Source: an uncultured Clostridia bacterium
Lineage (GTDB): Bacteria > Bacillota_A > Clostridia > Christensenellales > Aristaeellaceae
DNA: 5,696 nt
NCBI GenBank assembly: GCA_945871545.1
Contig: CAMBWJ010000137.1
Coordinates: 1-5,696, forward strand
Reading direction: 5' to 3'
Both the position numbers and the translations under genes were made by a program. How positions within the stretch are numbered: the stretch's first letter is position 1; every line of letters begins with the position of its first letter. The notes below the pieces were generated by a model. The model saw nothing but the letters and a program-made list of their open reading frames with translations, ran no database searches and was not told where the DNA came from. Below are positions 1-5,615 of the stretch, piece by piece.

Positions 1-342
1 GGCAACGTGACCCACCGCACCCTGTGCCTGGGCGCACCCGGCAACTTCCTGTCCGACGCCACCGAGGACAACAGCAACACCGGCATCATCTTCCAGTTCA
101 CCATCCGGCAGAAGGACGACTTCTCCGGCTACGAGATCACCGAGCCCTGCTACGTCCCCACCTGCGTGCTGCGCAGCGAGAAGGAGGGCGGCGGCTATGA
201 CTACCGCACGCTGGCCATCGGTCAGTGGCTGGAGACCGCGCCGGAGGGCATGAGCTACGCCGACCACAGCAAGCTCAAGGAGCTCTGGGCCACGGTGCAG
301 GGCTACATGGGCGCCGACGTGGCCACCGTCATCGCTGAATAA
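1..342 (+). CDS. CapA/PGA_cap-family protein, C-terminal fragment (5' end outside window)
   Basis: The reading frame is open from the first base, so the gene begins upstream and only its last 113 residues are visible. The segment starting at visible residue 13 reads PGNFLSD, followed by NTGIIFQFTI, then YVPTCVLRSEK and a YDYRTLAIGQWL strand. This is the order seen at the end of CapA-type (PGA_cap) metallophosphatase-fold proteins: a 'LGNF' turn, a 'tgii.f.l' strand, a 'y.PTwv' strand and 'yrvlpv'. CapA was first described in poly-gamma-glutamate capsule synthesis, but most clostridial relatives have no proven function and are usually exported or lipid-anchored. The N-terminal signal and metal-binding residues are not in the window, so location and activity cannot be judged. 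A strong terminator begins 15 nt after the stop, so this gene ends its transcript. The family call rests on motif order alone; another beta-rich C-terminus is possible. Confidence 0.68.
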   Translation, partial: GNVTHRTLCLGAPGNFLSDATEDNSNTGIIFQFTIRQKDDFSGYEITEPCYVPTCVLRSEKEGGGYDYRTLAIGQWLETAPEGMSYADHSKLKELWATVQGYMGADVATVIAE

Positions 343-356
343 GATGCTTGAATCCC

Positions 357-390
357 AGCCCCGGAGCGCATGCTTCGGGGCTTCCTTATT
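357..390 (+). terminator. Intrinsic terminator of the CapA-like gene
   Basis: An 11-bp stem (357-367 pairing with 372-382, one G-U pair) closes on a 4-nt GCAT loop and is followed by the T-rich TCCTTATT. It lies 15 nt past the TAA of the upstream gene and ends before the mutY ribosome binding site, so it separates the two genes. Confidence 0.82.
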
Positions 391-426
391 GACCGTCGAA
401 TCCGGAATTCCTACCTATATAATGAG

Positions 427-432
427 AAGGAG
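427..432 (+). promoter_or_regulatory. Ribosome binding site that sets the mutY start
   Basis: AAGGAG lies 9 nt before the ATG at 442. The in-frame ATG at 370 has no Shine-Dalgarno sequence and sits in the loop of the preceding terminator hairpin, so 442 is chosen. Confidence 0.8.
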
Positions 433-441
433 TTTGTCCAA

Positions 442-1473
442 ATGAAGCTCAGCGACCTGCTGCTCTCCTGGTACGATCAGAACGCCCGTGAGCTGCCCTG
501 GCGTGGCGCGCGCGACCCCTACCGCATCTGGCTCTCGGAGATCATGCTCCAGCAGACCCGCACCGAGGCCGTGCGCCGCTACTACGCGCGCTTCCTCGAC
601 CGCTTCCCGGACGTGTTTGCGCTGGCTGCGGCCAGTCAGGACGAGGTGCTCAAGCTCTGGGAGGGCCTGGGCTACTACTCCCGGGCGCGGAACCTGCACG
701 CCGCGGCAAAGGCCGTCGCAGCAGATGGCGGGCGCTTCCCGGACAGCGTCGAGGGACTGCAAGCCCTGCCCGGAATCGGCCCCTACGCCGCGCGGGCCAT
801 CTCATCCATCGCCTACAACATCTGCGCCCCCGCTCTGGACGGCAACCAGATGCGCGTGCTGTCCCGCTGCTTTGCCGTGGAGCGCACCCTCAAGACCCCC
901 TTCGATCTGGAGGAGGAGGCCCTGTCCTGCATCAGCCGGGAGCGCCCCGGCGACTATAACCAGGCGCTGATGGACCTCGGCGCTTCCATCTGCACGCCGA
1001 AGCGCCCCCGCTGCGACCTCTGTCCCCTCTCCCCCATTTGCCGCGCCCATGAGGAAGGCGAACCGGAGCGCTATCCGCTGCGACCCGCGCCCGTGCCCAA
1101 GCGCGAGGAGGCGCGCACCGTGCTGCTGGCCTTCACGCCCCGTGGCGTTTGCATCCGCCGCCGGGCCGAGGGCGGTCTGCTGGGCGGGCTGTACGAGTTT
1201 CCCTCGGCGGAGGGCCATCTGTCTGCGGAAGCCGCTGCGCAACGCCTGACGGAGCTCGGCTTCACCAACCCCACCGAAGCGCAGATTCTTCCCCCGGCAA
1301 AGCACGTGTTCACCCACCTGATCTGGCGCATGCAGGGCTTCGCCTTCCGCTGCGACGCAGCGCCGGAGGGCTTTGTCGAGGCGGACGCGGACGGCCTGCG
1401 CGCCCACGCCCTGCCCAGCGCCCTGCGGAAGTACCGGGAGATCGCGCTGGATCTGCTGGAAGAAATGGGCTGA
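442..1473 (+). CDS. mutY: A/G-specific adenine DNA glycosylase MutY
   Basis: MutY removes adenine mispaired with 8-oxoguanine, starting base excision repair in the cytoplasm. The 343-residue product has the usual family length (about 340-360) and full domain order. The N-terminal catalytic domain has LPWRG (18-22) and WLSEIMLQQT (30-39), in which E33 matches the E. coli catalytic glutamate. GLGYYSRARN follows at 75-84, then the helix-hairpin-helix LPGIGPYAA (109-117). LDGN at 132-135 supplies D133, the conserved catalytic aspartate. The iron-sulfur cluster cysteines are C184-x6-C191-x2-C194-x5-C200, exactly the MutY spacing. The C-terminal NUDIX-like domain, which recognises 8-oxoG, contains GLLGGLYEFP and a KHVFTH segment. 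Nothing essential is missing. The gene has its own ribosome binding site and lies between a terminator and the nagA promoter, so it is probably monocistronic. A TATAAT at 418-423 lacks a convincing -35 partner, so its promoter is unsettled. Confidence 0.97.
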   Translation: MKLSDLLLSWYDQNARELPWRGARDPYRIWLSEIMLQQTRTEAVRRYYARFLDRFPDVFALAAASQDEVLKLWEGLGYYSRARNLHAAAKAVAADGGRFPDSVEGLQALPGIGPYAARAISSIAYNICAPALDGNQMRVLSRCFAVERTLKTPFDLEEEALSCISRERPGDYNQALMDLGASICTPKRPRCDLCPLSPICRAHEEGEPERYPLRPAPVPKREEARTVLLAFTPRGVCIRRRAEGGLLGGLYEFPSAEGHLSAEAAAQRLTELGFTNPTEAQILPPAKHVFTHLIWRMQGFAFRCDAAPEGFVEADADGLRAHALPSALRKYREIALDLLEEMG

Positions 1474-1494
1474 AGCATCTTCACGCAATCTGCA

Positions 1495-1523
1495 TTGAAA
1501 GCTGCAATAGAATGTGCTAGAAT
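1495..1523 (+). promoter_or_regulatory. Sigma-70/SigA-type promoter of the nagA operon with extended -10
   Basis: The -35 is TTGAAA (1495-1500), the spacer is 17 nt, and the -10 is TAGAAT (1518-1523), preceded by TG at 1515-1516 (extended -10). Transcription should start near 1530, leaving a leader of about 38 nt before the nagA ATG. The heptamer TAGAATG occurs at 1508-1514 and again at 1518-1524, one helical turn apart. A second TATAAT sits at 1528-1533 and could be an alternative -10, but it has no good -35. Confidence 0.8.
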
Positions 1524-1553
1524 GAGTTATAATCTCCAAAAATGAATCGCAAA

Positions 1554-1560
1554 TGAGGTG
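1554..1560 (+). promoter_or_regulatory. Ribosome binding site that sets the nagA start
   Basis: TGAGGTG ends 7 nt before the ATG at 1568. An in-frame ATG at 1553 overlaps this site and has no upstream Shine-Dalgarno sequence of its own, so it is unlikely to be the start. Confidence 0.75.
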
Positions 1561-1567
1561 TTCATTC

Positions 1568-2710
1568 ATGTACGCAATCGTAAACGGAAGAATCGTGCTG
1601 CCGGACCGCCTGGAGGAGCATGCGGCGCTGCTGTACGACCGCAAAATTCTGGGTATGGTCGCCGAGAGCGAAATTCCCGCGGAGGCCGAGCGCATCGACG
1701 CGCAGGGCAACTACGTGATTCCCGGCCTGCTGGACATGCACATCCACGGCTATCTGGGCGAGGACGCGTCCGACGGCTCCTTCGACGGCATCCGCACCAT
1801 GGCGGAGGGCGTGGCGAAGAACGGCGTGACCAGCTTCCTGCCCACCACCATGACCGTCTCCTACGACGAGCTGCGCGCGGCATTTGCGCAGATTCGCCGG
1901 GGCGTGGAGGAATCCGCGAAGGACAGCTGGCAGGGCGCGCAGATTCTTGGCGTGAACGCCGAGGGCCCCTTCATCAACCCCGGCAAGAAGGGTGCGCAGG
2001 CGGGCGCGAACATCCGTCCCGGCGACGCGGCCTTCCTGCAGGAATATCTGGACATCATCCGCGTGTTCACCATCGCACCGGAGATGCCCGGCAACCTGGA
2101 CTGCATCCGTGAGATGGCAGGCAAGACCCTGATCTCCATGGGCCACACCGCCGCCACCTACGCCCAGGCCGAGGAGGCCATCGACGCGGGCGTGGGCCAC
2201 GTGACCCACCTGTTCAACGCCCAGACCCCGCTGATGCACCGCGATCCCGGCGTGGTGGGCGCTGCGCTGACCGACGATCGCGTCAGCGTGGAGCTCATCG
2301 CCGACACCTTCCATGTCAACGCCCACCTCTATCCCCTCGTCACCCGCATGAAGGGCAACAAGCTGGTGCTCATCACCGACTGCACCCGCGCGGGCGGTCT
2401 GGAGGACGGCGAGTACAGCCTGGGCGGTCAGCCGATCTTCGTCAAGGGCATCGAGTGCCGCCTGGCCGACGGCACCATCGCCGGCAGCGTGCTCAAGCTC
2501 AACCGCGCGGTGCGCAACCTGCTGGACTACACCGACCTGCCCGTGTGGGAGGCGGTCAACGCCGCCAGCCTGAACCCGGCAAAGCGCATCGGCGTGGACG
2601 GCTGCAAGGGCTCCCTTGAGACCGGCAAGGACGCGGACATCGCCATCGTGAACGAGAACTTCGACGTGCTGCGCACCATCGTCGGCGGCCGCAGCGTCTA
2701 CACCGCATAA
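1568..2710 (+). CDS. nagA: N-acetylglucosamine-6-phosphate deacetylase NagA
   Basis: NagA hydrolyses GlcNAc-6-phosphate to glucosamine-6-phosphate and acetate, in amino-sugar catabolism and cell-wall recycling. The 380-residue cytoplasmic protein has the usual length and amidohydrolase layout: a short N-terminal beta segment (AIVNGRIVLP), PGLLDMHIHG (52-61) with the H58-x-H60 pair, then the TIM-barrel motifs. Likely metal and catalytic residues are E132 in AEGPF, H193 in GHTAA, H214 in THLFNAQTPL, and D271 in the LITDCTRAGG loop, the position of the catalytic aspartate. HRDPGVVGAAL and ADTFHVN match the phosphosugar-binding segments. The C-terminal beta sandwich ends with GKDADIAIVNENF and GGRSVY. 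The gene follows a good promoter and is separated by only 12 nt from the next gene, so the two are probably co-transcribed. I see no truncation or missing key residue. Confidence 0.95.
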   Translation: MYAIVNGRIVLPDRLEEHAALLYDRKILGMVAESEIPAEAERIDAQGNYVIPGLLDMHIHGYLGEDASDGSFDGIRTMAEGVAKNGVTSFLPTTMTVSYDELRAAFAQIRRGVEESAKDSWQGAQILGVNAEGPFINPGKKGAQAGANIRPGDAAFLQEYLDIIRVFTIAPEMPGNLDCIREMAGKTLISMGHTAATYAQAEEAIDAGVGHVTHLFNAQTPLMHRDPGVVGAALTDDRVSVELIADTFHVNAHLYPLVTRMKGNKLVLITDCTRAGGLEDGEYSLGGQPIFVKGIECRLADGTIAGSVLKLNRAVRNLLDYTDLPVWEAVNAASLNPAKRIGVDGCKGSLETGKDADIAIVNENFDVLRTIVGGRSVYTA

Positions 2711-2722
2711 ACGGAGGGAAAT

Positions 2723-4099
2723 ATGAAGCTGAAATATCCTGCCCTGCTGGACCCGGACTTCCAGCCCATGGAGCTGGTGCTCCGCGACTACGAGGAGCGC
2801 GTGCGCAGCAGCGCCCACCAGAGACTGAGCATCGCACTGGAGCGCCACAAGGGCTACTGTGAGCGCTTCGACTTCGACATCCTCCAGGACGGCCTGGATG
2901 ACGAGACCAACTTCGCCATCGTCGAGCGCTACATCAAGACCCTGCTGTGGGTGTTCGGCGGCTGGAAGATCCACGTCAGCGGCTCCCGACCGGTGTACGA
3001 GTACCTGCGCGCCGCCTACACCCGCGAGGGCCTGCGCAAGTTCGACGTGTGGTTCATGGGCGACCGCGTGTACGAGCGCGAGTTTGAGGTCGCCTACTGG
3101 GAGAATCCCGACGACATGCCCGCCACCAAGCACAGCGCCAAGGCCGTGGGCCGCCACCTGGACGGCTGCCGCATCGGCTTCGACGCGGGCGGAAGCGACC
3201 GCAAGGTCAGCGCCGTGATCGACGGCGAGACCGTCTACTCCGAGGAGGTCGTCTGGCATCCCAAGACCCAGTCCGACCCCCAGTACCACCTCGACGGCAT
3301 TCTGGATTCCTTCCGCACCGCGGCCTCCAAGATGCCCCGCGTGGACGGCATCGGCGTGAGCACCGCGGGCGTGACCATCGACAACCGCATCAAGGTCGCC
3401 GCGCTGTTCATCAAGGTCTCCGAGGAGGACTTCCACAGCCGCGTGAAGGACATCTACCTCACCGCCGCGAAGGCGCTGGGCGAGAACGTGCCCATCGAGG
3501 TCGCCAACGACGGCGACGTGACCGCCCTGGCCGGAGCCATGGATCTGAACGAGAACGGCATCCTGGGCATCGCCATGGGCACCAGCGAGGCCGGCGGCTA
3601 CGTGGATCCCAACGGCAACATCACCGGCTGGCTGAACGAGCTGGCCTTCGTGCCGGTGGACTTCAACCGCGACGCCGCCGTGGACGAGTGGAGCGGCGAC
3701 TACGGCTGCGGCGTGAAGTACTTCTCCCAGGACGGCGTGATCAAGCTGGCCCCCGCCGCCGGCATCGAGCTGGACGAGGGCCTGACCCCCGCCGAGAAGC
3801 TCAGCGCCGTGCAGAAGCTGATGGAGCAGGGCGATCCCCGCGCCGCGAAGATCTACGAGAGCATCGGCAGCTACTTCGGCTACACCCTGGCCTTCTACGC
3901 CCGCTTCTATGAGATCAACCACGTGCTCATCATGGGCCGTGTCACCAGCGGCGAGGGCGGCGTGATCCTGCTGAATCGCGCCCGCGAGGTGCTTCAGGGC
4001 GAGTTCCCCGATCTGGCCGCAAAGATTCAGCTCAACATCCCCGACGAATCCAGCCGCCGCGTGGGCCAGTCCATCGCCGCGGCCAGCCTGCCGGAATAA
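2723..4099 (+). CDS. ROK-fold (sugar-kinase-like) protein with long N-terminal extension
   Basis: The gene starts with a GGAGGG ribosome binding site (2713-2718) 4 nt before the ATG and 12 nt after the nagA stop, so it is the second gene of that operon. The product has 458 residues, against about 290-330 for a plain ROK kinase. Residues 1 to about 148 form a charged, aromatic-rich extension that I do not recognise. From 150 the ROK/actin-like ATPase core appears: IGFDAGGSDRKVSAVIDGE (phosphate-1 type loop), VDGIGVSTAG (207-216), VANDGDVTALAGA (260-272, with N262-D263 at the position of the ROK catalytic 'ENDA' aspartate) and GIAMGTSEAGGYVD (282-295, phosphate-2 type). The usual ROK 'E-x-G-H' is ELAF (306-309), and the CxCGxxGC zinc motif is missing, with a lone C329 in GDYGCG. 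Next to nagA, the natural guess is kinase activity on an amino sugar such as GlcNAc or ManNAc, but the altered motifs leave a regulatory or non-catalytic role open. It has no helix-turn-helix that I can see. Confidence 0.75.
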   Translation: MKLKYPALLDPDFQPMELVLRDYEERVRSSAHQRLSIALERHKGYCERFDFDILQDGLDDETNFAIVERYIKTLLWVFGGWKIHVSGSRPVYEYLRAAYTREGLRKFDVWFMGDRVYEREFEVAYWENPDDMPATKHSAKAVGRHLDGCRIGFDAGGSDRKVSAVIDGETVYSEEVVWHPKTQSDPQYHLDGILDSFRTAASKMPRVDGIGVSTAGVTIDNRIKVAALFIKVSEEDFHSRVKDIYLTAAKALGENVPIEVANDGDVTALAGAMDLNENGILGIAMGTSEAGGYVDPNGNITGWLNELAFVPVDFNRDAAVDEWSGDYGCGVKYFSQDGVIKLAPAAGIELDEGLTPAEKLSAVQKLMEQGDPRAAKIYESIGSYFGYTLAFYARFYEINHVLIMGRVTSGEGGVILLNRAREVLQGEFPDLAAKIQLNIPDESSRRVGQSIAAASLPE

Positions 4100-4145
4100 A
4101 CCGCACAGATACGATCAAAAGTCCGTCTCAAAGCTACAAAAGTAG

Positions 4146-4167
4146 GGCGGGATGCCCTCATCCCGCC
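4146..4167 (-). terminator. GC-rich hairpin, probable terminator of the CLC gene
   Basis: A perfect 9-bp stem (4146-4154 with 4159-4167) closes on a 4-nt loop. Read on the minus strand it is followed at once by CTACTTTT, a usable U-rich tail for the convergent CLC gene. On the plus strand the only T run (ATTTT, 4176-4180) is 9 nt away, so it fits a plus-strand terminator less well. Confidence 0.55.
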
Positions 4168-4183
4168 GCATCACAATTTTGGA

Positions 4184-4218
4184 GCTGTCTCGAAACGTGG
4201 AGAACGTTTTGAGACAGC
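4184..4218. terminator. 15-bp hairpin between convergent genes, possible bidirectional terminator
   Basis: Positions 4184-4198 pair with 4204-4218 (one G-U pair) around a 5-nt GGAGA loop. On the plus strand the tail is CCCCTTCT and on the minus strand TCCAAAATT; both are weak U tracts, so it may block transcription from either side or stabilise the transcript ends. It ends 16 nt from the CLC stop codon. Confidence 0.5.
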
Positions 4219-4233
4219 CCCTTCTGCATGGAT

Positions 4234-5484
4234 TCATTCCTTCTCCGGGGTCACCATGTCGCCGAACTTCAGCTCCTTCTCCGGGATGAGCTGATTGTGG
4301 TACAGGCTGCTGTAACCGGAAAGCATGTAGCTCACGGCGCAGGCGAGGGCGAACAGCGGCACGGCCTGCCCGCCGAACAGCTCAATGCCCAGAAACACCG
4401 AAGCCACGGGGCAGTTGGTGTTTCCGCAGAACGTGGCCACCAGCGCGATGGCAGCGGCAAAGCCCGGGTCCATGCCCAGCAGCGGCCCCACCACGCAGCC
4501 GAAGGTCGCACCGACGAAGAAGGTGGGCACGATCTCGCCGCCCTTGTAGCCGCAGCCCAGCGTGATGGCGGTGAAGATCAGCTTCAGGATGAAGTCCTGC
4601 GGCCTCGCCTCGCCTTCGATGGCCCGCTCGATCACCTGCGCGCCCGCGCCGTTGTAGTCCCGCGTGCCCACCAGCAGCGTCAGCGCGATGATCGCCAGGC
4701 CGCCCGCGATCGCGCGCACGTAGGGATTCTTCATCCATTTCTTAAAGCTGTGGCCCGAGATGTGCATCACTGCGCAGAAGATAACGCTGAGCGCGGCGCA
4801 CAGTGCGGCCAGCCCCGTCACCTGAAGCGCGCTGAGCCAGTTCAGCCCCGGCACCACCGCCAGCGCGTAGCCCTCCGGCTCCATGTGCATAAGCAGCGAC
4901 ACGCCGAAGGCCGTCAGGCTGGCAACGATGCAGGGCACGAAGCTGGAGTACACCATGTGGCCCATGCACAACACCTCCATGACGAACAGCGTGGCCGTCA
5001 GCGGCGTGCCGAACAGCGCAGCAAACAGCGCGCCCATGCCCACCATCGTCAGCGTGCGCCGGTCGTCCTCGCTCAGCTTCAGCAGACGGCCAATGTCGCT
5101 GCCCAGGCTGCCGCCCAGCTGCAGCGCCGCGCCCTCGCGGCCCGCAGAGCCGCCCAGCAGGTGCGTGAGGAAGGTCGCCACGAAGATCAGCGGGGCCATC
5201 GCCACCGGCACGGCGGTTCGATCCTGTATGGAGGTAAACAGCTTATCCGTGCCCAGCGAGCTGGACTGCCCCAGCCGGTGATACAGCCAAACGATGACCA
5301 CGCCGCCCACCGGCAGCAGGTACAGAAGCCACGGAAGCGCGCCGCGCCACTGGGTCGCAAGGTTCACACAGACGTGAAAGGCCGTGCCCACCAGTCCGCA
5401 CACCGCGCCCACCAGAATCGCCAGCAGCGACCAGCGCAGAAAGGCGTACAGAAAGTGCCATGCGTTCTCCAATTGCAGTTTCAT
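4234..5484 (-). CDS. CLC-family anion transporter, CLC-F (fluoride/proton antiporter)-like
   Basis: This is a 416-residue integral membrane protein, made almost wholly of hydrophobic helices and without a C-terminal CBS pair, matching compact prokaryotic CLCs. GGSAGREGAALQLGG (111-125) is the CLC 'GxEGP' region, with E117 at the gating-glutamate position. FGTPLTATLFVMEVL (158-172) and GYKGGEIVPTFFVGATFG (312-329) are the other core CLC signatures. The canonical chloride-binding GSGIP is absent; the matching stretch reads SSSLGTDKLF (74-83). GGEIVP in place of GxFAP, together with the NTNCPVA and GIELFGG segments, resembles the CLC-F branch, which expels fluoride in exchange for protons, as I recall that family. 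A chloride or other anion role remains possible. The ATG at 5484 is preceded by GGAAGAGG with an 8-nt gap. The upstream in-frame GTG (5493) lies within that site and is rejected. I see no fluoride riboswitch in the leader. Confidence 0.88.
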   Translation of the reverse strand: MKLQLENAWHFLYAFLRWSLLAILVGAVCGLVGTAFHVCVNLATQWRGALPWLLYLLPVGGVVIVWLYHRLGQSSSLGTDKLFTSIQDRTAVPVAMAPLIFVATFLTHLLGGSAGREGAALQLGGSLGSDIGRLLKLSEDDRRTLTMVGMGALFAALFGTPLTATLFVMEVLCMGHMVYSSFVPCIVASLTAFGVSLLMHMEPEGYALAVVPGLNWLSALQVTGLAALCAALSVIFCAVMHISGHSFKKWMKNPYVRAIAGGLAIIALTLLVGTRDYNGAGAQVIERAIEGEARPQDFILKLIFTAITLGCGYKGGEIVPTFFVGATFGCVVGPLLGMDPGFAAAIALVATFCGNTNCPVASVFLGIELFGGQAVPLFALACAVSYMLSGYSSLYHNQLIPEKELKFGDMVTPEKE

Positions 5485-5492
5485 CAATTCCA

Positions 5493-5500
5493 CCTCTTCC
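5493..5500 (-). promoter_or_regulatory. Ribosome binding site that sets the CLC gene start
   Basis: On the minus strand GGAAGAGG lies 8 nt before the ATG at 5484-5482. Its last G is also the first base of the in-frame GTG at 5493, so that GTG cannot use it. Confidence 0.78.
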
Positions 5501-5520
5501 CAAATCCGGTACTATTTTAG

Positions 5521-5559
5521 TCAGGTGAAATTGCCTTTTCTATCGCATCAGGTAAAATT
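5521..5559. repeat. 12-nt direct repeat over the CLC promoter, operator-like
   Basis: TCAGGTGAAATT (5521-5532) and TCAGGTAAAATT (5548-5559) differ at one position and start 27 bp apart. One copy falls in the -35/-10 spacer of the CLC promoter and the other covers the predicted transcription start, the usual positions for repressor sites. Which protein would bind is unknown; no regulator gene is in the window. Confidence 0.5.
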
Positions 5560-5566
5560 ATGTCAA
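5537..5566 (-). promoter_or_regulatory. Promoter of the CLC gene
   Basis: On the minus strand a perfect TTGACA (5566-5561) is followed by an 18-nt spacer and TAGAAA (5542-5537) as the -10. Transcription should start near 5530, giving a leader of about 45 nt. The -35 directly abuts the U-rich tail of the upstream terminator. Another -10-like hexamer, TAAAAT (5519-5514), lacks a good -35. Confidence 0.68.
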
Positions 5567-5599
5567 AAATGTGGAAGGGGCCGGCGCAATGCCGACCCC
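5567..5599 (-). terminator. Intrinsic terminator of the right-edge minus-strand gene
   Basis: Positions 5591-5599 pair with 5577-5585 around a 5-nt loop. Read on the minus strand, the stem is 9 bp with one G-U pair and the tail is TTCCACATTTTT. On the plus strand the same wobble becomes an A-C mismatch and no T run follows, so the hairpin acts on the minus strand. It lies 16 nt beyond the TAA at 5616. Confidence 0.75.
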
Positions 5600-5615
5600 G
5601 TATCCATAATCCGCT

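Larger units (their letters stand above)
4117..4223. repeat. Multi-hairpin intergenic element bounded by an imperfect inverted repeat
   Basis: Most of the 134-bp gap between the convergent ROK and CLC genes is structured. The outer ends (4117-4133 and the reverse complement of 4207-4223) match at 12 of 17 positions, sharing an uninterrupted GTCTCAAA. Inside lie three hairpins in a row: CTAC-AAAA-GTAG (4134-4145), a directly abutting 9-bp stem (4146-4167), and a 15-bp stem (4184-4218). The 3' outer arm is also the 3' arm of the last hairpin, so alternative pairing is possible. The layout would fit a MITE-like or dispersed repeat as well as a bidirectional terminator. I see no transposase gene and no clear target duplication. 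Confidence 0.5.

Noticed and set aside
389..423. TTGACC/TATAAT pair as a mutY promoter
   Set aside because: The 23-nt spacer is too long for a standard sigma-70 promoter, and the predicted start would fall within the ribosome binding site.
370..441. Upstream in-frame ATG giving MutY 24 more residues
   Set aside because: The ATG lies in the loop of the preceding terminator hairpin, has no Shine-Dalgarno sequence, and the added residues do not match the MutY N-terminus.
1485..1509. CTGCA direct repeat near the nagA -35 as an operator
   Set aside because: The five-base match is too short to distinguish from chance and is not palindromic in the way GntR/NagR-type operators usually are.
1562..3922. 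A 786-codon open frame on the minus strand across nagA and the ROK gene
   Set aside because: It has no ribosome binding site, is low-complexity in Val/His/Gly/Ala/Leu, and mirrors the GC-rich third positions of two well-supported genes on the plus strand.
4228..5520. A 430-codon open frame on the plus strand antisense to the CLC gene
   Set aside because: The translation is dominated by Arg, His, Gln and Ala with no motif, and the opposite strand encodes a clear CLC transporter; it is a composition shadow.
5485..5560. Fluoride riboswitch (crcB motif) in the CLC leader
   Set aside because: I looked for the conserved 5' GGNGAUG element, the internal UAA-type joint and the 3' CUGAUG-type element in order. 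Only an isolated TGATG is present, without the flanking stem or pseudoknot partner.
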